DNA of 5,854 bases from Legionellales bacterium (GTDB taxonomy: Bacteria; Pseudomonadota; Gammaproteobacteria; Legionellales; Legionellaceae), in contig JAGVJT010000200.1 in the NCBI GenBank assembly GCA_020050955.1, positions 1-5,854 of the forward strand. The letters are read 5' to 3'. How positions within the stretch are numbered: position 1 is the first letter of the stretch; each line of letters begins with the position of its first letter. The notes under the pieces were generated by a model. That model made no database searches. It was not told the origin of the DNA and saw only the letters and a program-made list of their open reading frames with translations. Below are positions 1 through 5,854 of this stretch, in pieces. The position numbers and the translations under genes were made by a program.

Positions 1-548
1 AACTGATTATCCAGGACATGTAATCCGCGATGCAGAAGATTCACGTCATCAAGGACTTGGTCGTTATAATAGTCTTCTGCGGGAATGCCGAGAATGCCTG
101 CTTTAATGCGGAGATTAATATCTTTAGATACAAGCACGACCTGTTGATGGGGGCGTTTTTTTTGTAATCCAATCGCAGTTGCAAGAATAGTATTATCAAC
201 GTTATGCCCAGGCAGTGACGCAGGGAGACACGCGTCAAAATCATCCATTTGGAAAAATAATCGCCCTGTACTTTTTGCCTGTTCGTGCGATGAATAACCG
301 GGCACAGGTAAGCCTGCAACAAGTTGTTCATGCGTGGTGTTTGTCATGAGTTCAACAAGCATGCGATTTGTCTGACGAACGTTACGTGCGACCTCAGATA
401 TCCCTGTTTTATGACGGTCTAATTCTTCGAGAACGGCCATGGGTAAATAAATATCGTGTTCTTCAAAACGCGAAATAGCCGTTGGATCATGCATTAAGAT
501 GTTAGTATCGAGAACAAAAAGTTTATGATTTTTAATTGGGTGAGCCAT
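1..548 (-). CDS. phoH2: PIN-PhoH family protein (PhoH2/YlaK type), N-terminal part, cut by left edge
   Basis: My translation of the minus strand from the ATG at 548-546 stays open for 182 codons to the window edge. It begins MAHPIKNHKLFVLDTNILMH. The pattern is a PIN-domain ribonuclease fold: a first metal-binding Asp in LDTNIL (D14), acidic residues in the VLEELDRHK segment (E41, E42, D44), the NVDNTIL motif with D118 and the VSKDINLR motif with D143. This spacing, followed by LGIPAEDYYND, is typical of the PIN half of PIN-PhoH proteins. In that family the second half is a PhoH P-loop ATPase, and characterised PhoH2 proteins act as ATP-dependent RNA helicase/ribonucleases. The ATPase half would lie left of the window, so the fusion is inferred rather than seen. 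The start is supported by a GAGAGGG ribosome binding site seven bases upstream. The gene is transcribed divergently from smpB. A stand-alone PIN protein is the alternative, but the similarity favours PIN-PhoH. Confidence 0.86.
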   Translation of the reverse strand, partial: MAHPIKNHKLFVLDTNILMHDPTAISRFEEHDIYLPMAVLEELDRHKTGISEVARNVRQTNRMLVELMTNTTHEQLVAGLPVPGYSSHEQAKSTGRLFFQMDDFDACLPASLPGHNVDNTILATAIGLQKKRPHQQVVLVSKDINLRIKAGILGIPAEDYYNDQVLDDVNLLHRGLHVLDNQ

Positions 549-555
549 TCGAAAT

Positions 556-562
556 CCCTCTC
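556..562 (-). promoter_or_regulatory. Ribosome binding site of the PIN-PhoH gene
   Basis: Read on the minus strand, positions 562-556 are GAGAGGG, seven bases before the ATG at 548. It is a good purine-rich Shine-Dalgarno match and fixes the start at 548. Confidence 0.7.
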
Positions 563-595
563 ATAGCAATAAGGCTTTAGATATCAGATAACTTC

Positions 596-624
596 ATTGT
601 GCGTAGCATCGCTTTTCTCGTCAA
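596..624 (-). promoter_or_regulatory. Candidate sigma-70 promoter for the PIN-PhoH gene
   Basis: On the minus strand a -35 box TTGACG (624-619, five of six consensus bases) is followed after exactly 17 bases by CACAAT (601-596, four of six). Transcription would start near 589 and leave a leader of about 40 bases containing the GAGAGGG ribosome binding site. This is pattern matching only; the weak -10 box keeps confidence moderate. Confidence 0.45.
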
Positions 625-737
625 GCGTTTAAATTCGATAAAGGACAGTTTTTTAACAAGAACGATTTGTAATATACTTGGCATAATCATAGAATGCGAA
701 TGGCTATGCGAGTAACGCGTAGATTTTTCCATGTAAT

Positions 738-766
738 GCGTCATGATGAGTGAGTGTTGCGATAAT
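738..766 (+). promoter_or_regulatory. Candidate extended -10 promoter for smpB
   Basis: Positions 758-766 read TGC-GATAAT, an extended -10 element (TGN followed by five of six consensus bases). Seventeen bases upstream, GCGTCA (738-743) is only a three-of-six -35 box, which is tolerable with an extended -10. Start of transcription would be near 773, about 40 bases before the smpB ATG. A second possibility upstream, TTAACA at 653-658 with TATACT at 673-678, has a spacer of only 14 bases and is less likely. Confidence 0.33.
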
Positions 767-804
767 AATCGTCGCCGCACACGCATGATTTGTTTGAGAA
801 AGTT

Positions 805-810
805 AGGTGA
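805..810 (+). promoter_or_regulatory. Ribosome binding site of smpB
   Basis: AGGTGA ends three bases before the ATG at 814. It matches the 3' part of the full AAGGAGGTGA consensus, so the short spacing is normal once aligned with the 16S rRNA tail. It supports the start at 814. Confidence 0.6.
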
Positions 811-813
811 GTT

Positions 814-1284
814 ATGACAAATAATGGGCAGACAAATGCGACAATTGCTGTCAATAAACGTGCGCGTTTTGATTATACCATTGAAGATGAATTTGAAGCA
901 GGGTTGGTTTTGACCGGCTGGGAAGTAAAAAGTCTTCGCGCGGGGAAAGTGAATCTTTCCGACGCTCATGTCATCATTCGACGAGGTGAGGCTTGGCTGT
1001 TGGCGGCGCAAATTCAACCCTTGCCAACGGCCTCAGCGCATACATTTCCTGACCCATTACGAACACGAAAATTATTATTAAGTCGACGCGAATTAAATCG
1101 ATTAATTGGTTTAGTCGAGCGTCAAGGGTACACCGTGGTTCCTTTATCACTGTATTGGAAGCGCAACAATATTAAAGCAAAAGTTGCGTTGGTGAAGGGT
1201 AAAAAAACGAATGATAAACGTGAGACACAAAAAGAGCGCGATTGGCAGCGAGCACGTTCACGATTAATGAAAAAGAGTGTGTAA
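814..1284 (+). CDS. smpB: SsrA-binding protein SmpB
   Basis: SmpB binds tmRNA (SsrA) and brings it to stalled ribosomes in trans-translation, so that stuck peptides are tagged for proteolysis and the ribosome is released. The 156-residue product has the usual length (E. coli about 160). Family motifs are in order: [11 protein letters not shown] (residues 11-21), [20 protein letters not shown] (about 26-45), [10 protein letters not shown], the [16 protein letters not shown] segment and [11 protein letters not shown]. The basic tail starts with KGKKTNDKR at 128 and ends [13 protein letters not shown]; in known structures it folds as a helix in the empty mRNA channel. All expected parts are intact. 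The ATG at 814 is preceded by AGGTGA, and no competing in-frame Met lies close by. glmS starts 37 bases after the stop on the same strand, so the two may be cotranscribed. The tmRNA gene itself is not in the window. Confidence 0.97.
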   Translation: MTNNGQTNATIAVNKRARFDYTIEDEFEAGLVLTGWEVKSLRAGKVNLSDAHVIIRRGEAWLLAAQIQPLPTASAHTFPDPLRTRKLLLSRRELNRLIGLVERQGYTVVPLSLYWKRNNIKAKVALVKGKKTNDKRETQKERDWQRARSRLMKKSV

Positions 1285-1287
1285 AAA

Positions 1288-1307
1288 GACATGCATTTAT
1301 GCGTGTC
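1288..1307 (+). other. Hairpin between smpB and the glmS ribosome binding site
   Basis: GACATGCA (1288-1295), loop TTTA (1296-1299) and TGCGTGTC (1300-1307) form an eight-base-pair stem in RNA made from the plus strand, with one U-G wobble and no mismatches. It starts three bases after the smpB stop and ends two bases before the AAGGAG of glmS. There is no T-run after it on the plus strand, so it is not a standard intrinsic terminator for smpB. On the minus strand it is followed by TTTTT, but there the stem has an A-C mismatch. A role in RNA processing or control of glmS translation is inference. Confidence 0.5.
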
Positions 1308-1309
1308 AT

Positions 1310-1315
1310 AAGGAG
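1310..1315 (+). promoter_or_regulatory. Strong ribosome binding site of glmS
   Basis: AAGGAG lies six bases before the ATG at 1322. It decides the glmS start in favour of 1322 over an in-frame GTG at 1277 that overlaps the end of smpB. Confidence 0.88.
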
Positions 1316-1321
1316 AAAGAG

Positions 1322-3139
1322 ATGTGTGGAATAATTGGAGCGGTTTCAAAGCGTGACATGAGCCATGTTTTGTTAGAGGGATTACGACGTCTTGAATATC
1401 GCGGTTATGATTCGGCAGGTATTGCTGTTCTTGATCGAGACAGCCGGCTGCGTCGGTTACGTGCTGTGGGGAAGGTTCAAGTACTTGCTGAAGCATTAGC
1501 AGAAACTGCGTTAACAGGCCACACTGGTATTGCTCATACTCGCTGGGCGACACATGGAAAACCAAGCGAATTAAATGCACATCCACACTTATCGCATGGC
1601 GAAGTTGCAGTGGTTCACAATGGTATCATTGAAAATCATGATGAGTTACGTCATTACTTGAAAGAAATGGGTTATGAGTTTACTTCAGACACAGACACAG
1701 AAGTTGCTGCACATTTAATTCATTACCATTACCAACAAACACACTCCTTGTTGCATGCAGTACAAGCTACAGCGGCTCAAATGGATGGTGCATTTTCGTT
1801 AGGTGTGATGCATCAACAACACCCCAATGAAATTGTTGCTTTAAGAAAAGGAAGTCCTCTTGTCGTCGGATTTGGTGTTGACGAGCAATTCATTGCATCT
1901 GATGCGTTGGCATTGCGTTCATATGCGCAATCTATTGCCTACTTAGAAGAGGGCGACAGTGCACGATTAACTGCGAACGGCATTGATATTTTTGATGCTC
2001 AAAATCAATTGGTGACACGAGAAGTGAAAGTTTTAAATGACGATGCTTATGTGGTCAGTAAGGGGCCTTATCGTCATTTTATGTTAAAAGAAATTTTTGA
2101 GCAGAGTAAGGTTCTTGCAGATACCTTAGAAGGTCGTGTGGCGAGTATTGATGTATTAAGAGCAAGTTTCGGTGAGCATACGTTGCGTATTCTTGATCAA
2201 GTGAAGCAAATTCATATTGTGGCGTGCGGAACAAGCTATCATGCAGGGCTTGTAGCCAAATATTGGTTTGAATCATTGGCTGAATTACCAACACATGTTG
2301 AAATTGCGAGTGAGTATCGCTATCGTGATGTTGTTATTCAGGATGGAACGTTGTTTGTGGCCATTTCGCAGTCTGGCGAAACAGCCGATACATTAGCGGC
2401 ATTGCAGAAGGCAAAATCAAAATCATACATCGCAACATTGGCGATTTGTAATGTGGCATCAAGCACCTTAGTCAGAGAATCGGAGTGTGTTTGGTTGACA
2501 CGTGCGGGCATTGAAATTGGTGTTGCGTCAACCAAAGCGTTCACCACGCAATTGACTGCCTTATTAATGCTTGCAGCAGCATTGTGTCGTGACAATAAGC
2601 GTGCGCATGATGTGTTGGTGCAATTGCAGCAATTACCAGCGCATGCGGAGCGTGTTTTAAAAATTAATGATGACATCGAATCATTGGCAAAACTATTTGT
2701 GAATAAAGCTCATGCGTTGTTTTTAGGTCGAGGTGTTCATTACCCTGTCGCATTAGAAGGAGCGTTAAAACTCAAAGAAATTTCATACATTCATGCAGAA
2801 GCTTACCCTGCAGGCGAGTTGAAACACGGACCACTCGCATTAGTTGACGAAAACATGCCTGTTGTGGCCATTGCACCTAACGATGAATTGCTCGACAAAT
2901 TGAAATCAAATTTGCACGAAGTGAGTGCACGAGGTGGTCAGTTGGTTGTTTTTGTTGATGATGCTCAAGCATGGCCTGCAAATAGTGCGCGATTGTTTCC
3001 CGTTCCGACATGTGGTTATTGGGTGGCGCCCATCATCTATACGTTACCATTACAATTGTTGGCGTATCATGTTGCTGTAGCAAAAGGCACGGATGTTGAT
3101 CAGCCACGTAATTTGGCGAAGTCTGTCACAGTAGAATAA
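1322..3139 (+). CDS. glmS: Glutamine--fructose-6-phosphate aminotransferase (isomerizing), GlmS
   Basis: GlmS makes glucosamine-6-phosphate from fructose-6-phosphate and glutamine in the cytoplasm, the entry step to UDP-GlcNAc for peptidoglycan and lipopolysaccharide. The product has 605 residues (E. coli 609). The N-terminal glutaminase domain starts MCGIIGAV; Cys2, exposed after Met removal, is the nucleophile. It also shows RLEYRGYDSAG, HTRWATHG (from residue 72), HNGIIENH and TSDTDTEV. The isomerase half has two SIS domains: ACGTSYHAG (Cys302), ISQSGET (Ser349 onward) and GVASTKAFTTQ, then LGRGVHYPVALEGALKLKE with catalytic Glu486, HAEAYPAGELKHGPLAL with His502, and the C-terminal NLAKSVTVE with Lys600. 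Nothing is missing. An in-frame GTG at 1277 would add 15 residues and bury the catalytic Cys, so the ATG at 1322 with its strong AAGGAG is chosen. The upstream gene is smpB, not glmU as in E. coli. Confidence 0.98.
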   Translation: MCGIIGAVSKRDMSHVLLEGLRRLEYRGYDSAGIAVLDRDSRLRRLRAVGKVQVLAEALAETALTGHTGIAHTRWATHGKPSELNAHPHLSHGEVAVVHNGIIENHDELRHYLKEMGYEFTSDTDTEVAAHLIHYHYQQTHSLLHAVQATAAQMDGAFSLGVMHQQHPNEIVALRKGSPLVVGFGVDEQFIASDALALRSYAQSIAYLEEGDSARLTANGIDIFDAQNQLVTREVKVLNDDAYVVSKGPYRHFMLKEIFEQSKVLADTLEGRVASIDVLRASFGEHTLRILDQVKQIHIVACGTSYHAGLVAKYWFESLAELPTHVEIASEYRYRDVVIQDGTLFVAISQSGETADTLAALQKAKSKSYIATLAICNVASSTLVRESECVWLTRAGIEIGVASTKAFTTQLTALLMLAAALCRDNKRAHDVLVQLQQLPAHAERVLKINDDIESLAKLFVNKAHALFLGRGVHYPVALEGALKLKEISYIHAEAYPAGELKHGPLALVDENMPVVAIAPNDELLDKLKSNLHEVSARGGQLVVFVDDAQAWPANSARLFPVPTCGYWVAPIIYTLPLQLLAYHVAVAKGTDVDQPRNLAKSVTVE

Positions 3140-3172
3140 CGACTGTGTCAGCTTACTTACAAGCGTCGTATT

Positions 3173-3195
3173 TTGACATTTATTCAGTGTATAAT
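3173..3195 (+). promoter_or_regulatory. Possible promoter of tex, with unusual spacing
   Basis: A perfect TTGACA (3173-3178) and a perfect TATAAT (3190-3195) occur in the 94-base gap before tex, but only 11 bases separate them, far from the usual 16-18. The TATAAT may work as a -10 box with another, poor -35 at about 3167-3172 (CGTATT, 17-base spacer). Start of transcription would be near 3202, with a leader of about 30 bases. The -10 is credible; the TTGACA may be coincidental. Confidence 0.42.
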
Positions 3196-3223
3196 GCGTC
3201 GATTTTTTTACCTGATTTATGTA

Positions 3224-3228
3224 GAGGA
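3224..3228 (+). promoter_or_regulatory. Ribosome binding site of tex
   Basis: GAGGA lies five bases before the ATG at 3234 and eight before a second in-frame ATG at 3237. Either start suits it, so the protein may begin one residue later than annotated. Confidence 0.65.
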
Positions 3229-3233
3229 TAAAT

Positions 3234-5624
3234 ATGATGCAAGAAACATTAGCGGTGGCAACAACGGTTGCTGAAGAGCTTCGAGTACCTATTACTCAGG
3301 TGAATGCCGCTATTGCATTATTAGATGATGGTGCAACTGTTCCATTTATTGCACGCTATCGTAAAGAAGCGACGGGTGGTCTTAATGACACCCAGCTTCG
3401 TGTATTAAATGAACGGCTTTATTACTTACGTGAGTTGAACACGCGCCGTGCGAGTATTATTGAAACGATTCGTGAGGCGCAAAAATTAACGTCTGAGTTA
3501 GAGCAAGCATTGTTTGCTGCCAAAACAAAAACCGAGCTCGAAGATTTGTATTTACCTTTTCGTCCTAAACGGCGCACGAAAGCGAGTATTGCGGAAGAAG
3601 CAGGATTGGCTGCACTTGCAGAAGCATTGTTGAGCACTCCAGATGTATCACCAGAATCGATGGCTTCGGCATTTATTAATCAAGATAAAGGGATTGTAGA
3701 TATCTCTGCTGCCTTAGATGGTGCACGTCATATTTTGATGGAGCGGTTTTCAGAAAATGCGAGTTTGTTAAATGAACTAAGAGTCTATTTTTGGGAGCAC
3801 GCTGTTTTAAAATCCACGAGTGCAAAAACAAAATCATCTTCGGCAAATAAATATGCAGATTATTTTGATTACGCAGAACCTATCAAACAAATTCCATCAC
3901 ATCGTGCATTGGCGCTTTTTCGTGGTCGGCGAGAGCAAGCGATTCAATTTGCATTGACATTGCCTGATGCTGAGTATGGTGAAAAACGTTTAGCGGTGGC
4001 GATGCACATCGAAAATCAAACGCGTTTGGCTGACGCATGGCTCATGGAGACTGTTCGTCTAACATGGAAAACCAAGCTTTTTAACAAACTTGAATTAGAG
4101 TCACTGTCGCAATTGCGTGAACTTGCTGATGAAGAGGCTATTCGTGTATTTTCTCGAAATCTTCGTGCACTTTTATTAGCGGCGCCCGCAGGTCATGTCG
4201 TGACCATTGGTTTAGATCCTGGTATTCGAACAGGGGTGAAAGCCGCCGTTGTTGATGCAACTGGAAAATTATTAGATGAAGCAACAGTTTTTCCTTTCGC
4301 ACCGCAAAATGAGTGGAATGAAGCCATCACAACACTGGCCAAATTAATTTCAAAACATCACGTCCGTTTTATCAGCATTGGTAATGGTACGGGCTCACGG
4401 GACACCACACGTTTAATTACCGAACTGATGAAGCGTTATTCTGACATGGATCTTACGCCTGTCTTAGTGAATGAAGCAGGGGCGTCGGTTTACTCCGCAT
4501 CAGAATTAGCAGCAGAAGAGTTTCCTGACTTAGATGTCACATTAAGGGGGGCGGTGTCGATTGCTAGACGATTACAAGATCCGCTTGCAGAGCTTGTGAA
4601 GATTGATCCTAAAGCCATTGGTGTTGGGCAGTATCAGCATGATGTGAATCAAGTTCGGCTCGTGCGACGTTTGCAAGATGTGGTTGAAGATTGCGTGAAC
4701 GCAGTGGGTGTTGATGTTAATACGGCATCTGCCGCATTGTTAACTTACGTGTCTGGATGTAACGAAACTTTAGCGAAAAACATTGTTGCTTTTCGTGATG
4801 AGCATGGTCCTTTTGATACACGAGAAAAACTGAAACATGTCGCTAGAATGGGCGATAAAACATTTCAGCAATCAGCAGGTTTTTTGCGAATTTTGAATGG
4901 GACGAACCCTCTTGATGCATCAGGTGTTCATCCGGAAGCTTATCCTTTAGTTGAGCGAATTTTGGCGGATGGCGCCGTGTCGATTCAAACATTGATGGGT
5001 AATGGTGCGTCTTTACGTCAAATAGATGCGGCGCGTTATGTGGATGATACTTACGGAATATTAACCATTCGGGATGTATTACAAGAACTTGAAAAACCTG
5101 GTCGGGATCCTCGGCCTCTGTTTAAAACACCTCGTTTTCAAGAGGGTGTAGAAGAGTTAAGTCACGTAAAAGAAGGCATGGTTTTGGAGGGAGTGGTAAG
5201 CAACGTCACAAACTTTGGCGCATTTGTTGATATTGGCGTGCATCAGGATGGTTTGGTGCATATTTCTGCGTTAACCGATCGATTTGTACGTGACCCACAG
5301 GAAATTGTCAAAGCTGGTGATATTGTTCGCGTCAAAGTGATTGAAGTGGACATAGCACGGCGGCGTATTGGATTAAGCATGAAGTTTCAGGAAGAAAATC
5401 TTGACGCTTCATCTGTGATAAAAATACCCGCAAAAGCGAAAGTAGCGAAGCCTCCTGTTGCGGCAGAAAAGCGGGTTGTCACTGCGTCATCACACGCTGC
5501 GCGTAAGAAAACCGTGAAAAAAGAGCCAGCCACCAAACCACACACTAACGTATCTAGTCATAAGACGCCATTTAACACAGCAATGGCTGATGCTTTTGCT
5601 AAACTAAAGCGAGAATCATCATGA
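3234..5624 (+). CDS. tex: Tex family S1 RNA-binding protein (YhgF)
   Basis: Tex is a conserved cytoplasmic nucleic-acid-binding protein, related to eukaryotic Spt6, linked to transcription and first described for toxin gene expression in Bordetella; its exact role is unsettled. The 796-residue product is full length (E. coli YhgF 773). The helical N-terminal region includes VPFIARYRKEATGGLND and TELEDLYLPFRPKRRTKA. A YqgF/RuvX-like nuclease-fold domain begins at GLDPGIRTG (Asp328) and includes SIGNGTGSRDT and VNEAGASVYSASELA. The signature SIARRLQDPLAELVKIDPK and GVGQYQHDVNQ follow. A helix-hairpin-helix region spans about 496-553. The S1 domain runs about 646-717 (VVSNVTNFGAFVDIGVHQDG, LVHIS, RRIGLSMK). 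A 79-residue Lys/Ala/Ser-rich, probably disordered tail ends in the conserved-looking NTAMADAFAKLK. Two ATGs are possible, 3234 and 3237, both within range of GAGGA. The stop overlaps the next gene by four bases. Confidence 0.97.
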   Translation: MMQETLAVATTVAEELRVPITQVNAAIALLDDGATVPFIARYRKEATGGLNDTQLRVLNERLYYLRELNTRRASIIETIREAQKLTSELEQALFAAKTKTELEDLYLPFRPKRRTKASIAEEAGLAALAEALLSTPDVSPESMASAFINQDKGIVDISAALDGARHILMERFSENASLLNELRVYFWEHAVLKSTSAKTKSSSANKYADYFDYAEPIKQIPSHRALALFRGRREQAIQFALTLPDAEYGEKRLAVAMHIENQTRLADAWLMETVRLTWKTKLFNKLELESLSQLRELADEEAIRVFSRNLRALLLAAPAGHVVTIGLDPGIRTGVKAAVVDATGKLLDEATVFPFAPQNEWNEAITTLAKLISKHHVRFISIGNGTGSRDTTRLITELMKRYSDMDLTPVLVNEAGASVYSASELAAEEFPDLDVTLRGAVSIARRLQDPLAELVKIDPKAIGVGQYQHDVNQVRLVRRLQDVVEDCVNAVGVDVNTASAALLTYVSGCNETLAKNIVAFRDEHGPFDTREKLKHVARMGDKTFQQSAGFLRILNGTNPLDASGVHPEAYPLVERILADGAVSIQTLMGNGASLRQIDAARYVDDTYGILTIRDVLQELEKPGRDPRPLFKTPRFQEGVEELSHVKEGMVLEGVVSNVTNFGAFVDIGVHQDGLVHISALTDRFVRDPQEIVKAGDIVRVKVIEVDIARRRIGLSMKFQEENLDASSVIKIPAKAKVAKPPVAAEKRVVTASSHAARKKTVKKEPATKPHTNVSSHKTPFNTAMADAFAKLKRESS

Positions 5625-5854
5625 TGGTGAAGCCACGAGGTGAACTGACGATTCAAACATTGGCGATGCCAAGTAATACCAATCCTAATGGTGACATTTT
5701 TGGGGGGTGGATTGTGTCCCAAATGGACTTGGCCGCCGGTGTTTTAGCTAAAAAAATCTCAGCAGGTCGCGCGGCAACTGTAGCCATTAATTCCATGTCT
5801 TTTTTATTGCCTGTTCATGTAGGCGATGTTGTGAGCTGTTATGTCGAATTGATT
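5621..5854 (+). CDS. yciA: Acyl-CoA thioesterase, YciA type (hot-dog fold), N-terminal part, cut by right edge
   Basis: My translation from the ATG at 5621 gives 78 codons, open to the right edge. It reads MMVKPRGELTIQTLAMPSNT, then NPNGDIFGGWIVSQMDLAAG (residues 21-40) and MSFLLPVHVGDVVSCYVEL near the edge. This matches the hot-dog acyl-CoA hydrolases of the YciA family, which cleave a broad range of acyl-CoA thioesters; the Asp of SQMD (D36) corresponds to the catalytic acid and GDIFGGW to the family signature. About 55-60 residues should be missing, given a usual length near 130-135. The ATG overlaps the tex stop in an ATGA arrangement, and a second ATG follows at 5624, at the edge of the stop. 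No strong Shine-Dalgarno is visible (only the weak GAGA at 5611-5614), so translational coupling to tex is likely. Family assignment is firm; substrate is not determinable. Confidence 0.92.
   Translation, partial: MMVKPRGELTIQTLAMPSNTNPNGDIFGGWIVSQMDLAAGVLAKKISAGRAATVAINSMSFLLPVHVGDVVSCYVELI

Larger units (their letters stand above)
549..813. other. Divergent intergenic region between the PIN-PhoH gene and smpB
   Basis: These 265 bases hold no convincing gene. An open minus-strand frame that crosses into smpB (1017-577) is antisense shadow: it resembles no family I know and lacks a recognisable ribosome binding site. The left part holds the putative minus-strand promoter, and the part around 738-766 the putative smpB promoter. 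Between them lies a small inverted repeat, CATAG (688-692) and CTATG (704-708), with an 11-base loop, plus several scattered ATGCG repeats, too weak to call. No tmRNA (ssrA) is present, although ssrA is next to smpB in some bacteria. Confidence 0.6.

Noticed and set aside
41..331. Minus-strand open frame of 96 codons inside the PIN-PhoH gene
   Set aside because: It lies in another frame on the same strand as the well-supported PIN domain coding sequence, and its sequence is not protein-family-like.
599..715. Small plus-strand frame starting at a GTG upstream of smpB
   Set aside because: Under 40 codons, no ribosome binding site, no homology I recognise, and it overlaps the putative minus-strand promoter.
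577..1017. Minus-strand open frame of 146 codons across the intergenic region and smpB
   Set aside because: Mostly antisense to the clear smpB gene, no recognisable domain, and no convincing ribosome binding site.
1277..1321. N-terminal extension of GlmS from an upstream in-frame GTG
   Set aside because: It would place 15 residues before the catalytic Cys, which must be N-terminal after Met removal. The ATG at 1322 has a strong AAGGAG, and the GTG overlaps the smpB end.
1285..1321. glmS ribozyme riboswitch upstream of glmS
   Set aside because: The spacer is only 37 bases, too small for the ribozyme core, and the ribozyme is known mainly from Gram-positive bacteria.
1122..1586. Minus-strand open frame of 154 codons across the smpB-glmS junction
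   Set aside because: Antisense to two certain genes, with a composition typical of a shadow frame and no family features.
2079..2676. Minus-strand open frames inside glmS
   Set aside because: Fully antisense to a gene with intact catalytic motifs; no supporting signals.
3139..3169. Possible terminator after glmS: ACGAC (3139-3143) pairing with GTCGT (3165-3169)
   Set aside because: A five-base-pair stem with a 21-base loop and a broken T-run is too weak to call an intrinsic terminator.

Overview
The window looks like an ordinary housekeeping stretch of a gammaproteobacterial chromosome with fairly low G+C (AT-rich third codon positions by eye, not computed). The SmpB, GlmS, Tex and YciA proteins all carry gammaproteobacterial-type motifs, for example [11 protein letters not shown] in SmpB, the DQPRNLAKSVTVE end of GlmS and NTAMADAFAKLK at the Tex C-terminus. 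I cannot name the genus. An AT-rich gammaproteobacterium such as a member of the Legionellales is a guess only. I see no phage, insertion sequence, CRISPR array, tRNA or rRNA.

Layout. Bases 1-548 hold the N-terminal 182 codons of a PIN-PhoH type nuclease/ATPase on the minus strand, cut by the left edge. Bases 549-813 are a divergent intergenic region with a good candidate minus-strand promoter for the PhoH gene and a weaker plus-strand promoter for smpB. Then, all on the plus strand, come smpB (814-1284), a 37-base gap containing a compact hairpin and a strong ribosome binding site, glmS (1322-3139), a 94-base gap with promoter-like hexamers, tex (3234-5624), and the first 78 codons of a yciA-type acyl-CoA thioesterase (5621 to the edge). 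The last gene overlaps the tex stop codon by four bases.

How the genes relate. smpB (trans-translation ribosome rescue) and glmS (first step of UDP-GlcNAc, hence peptidoglycan and LPS, synthesis) are close enough to be one transcript. tex (S1-domain nucleic-acid-binding protein linked to transcription) and yciA (hot-dog thioesterase) are probably translationally coupled. The PIN-PhoH gene, smpB and tex all touch RNA metabolism, but they are widespread core genes and I see no evidence that they form a dedicated system. I did not find a novel biological system here. The points most worth checking are small: the hairpin between smpB and glmS, and the odd promoter spacing before tex.
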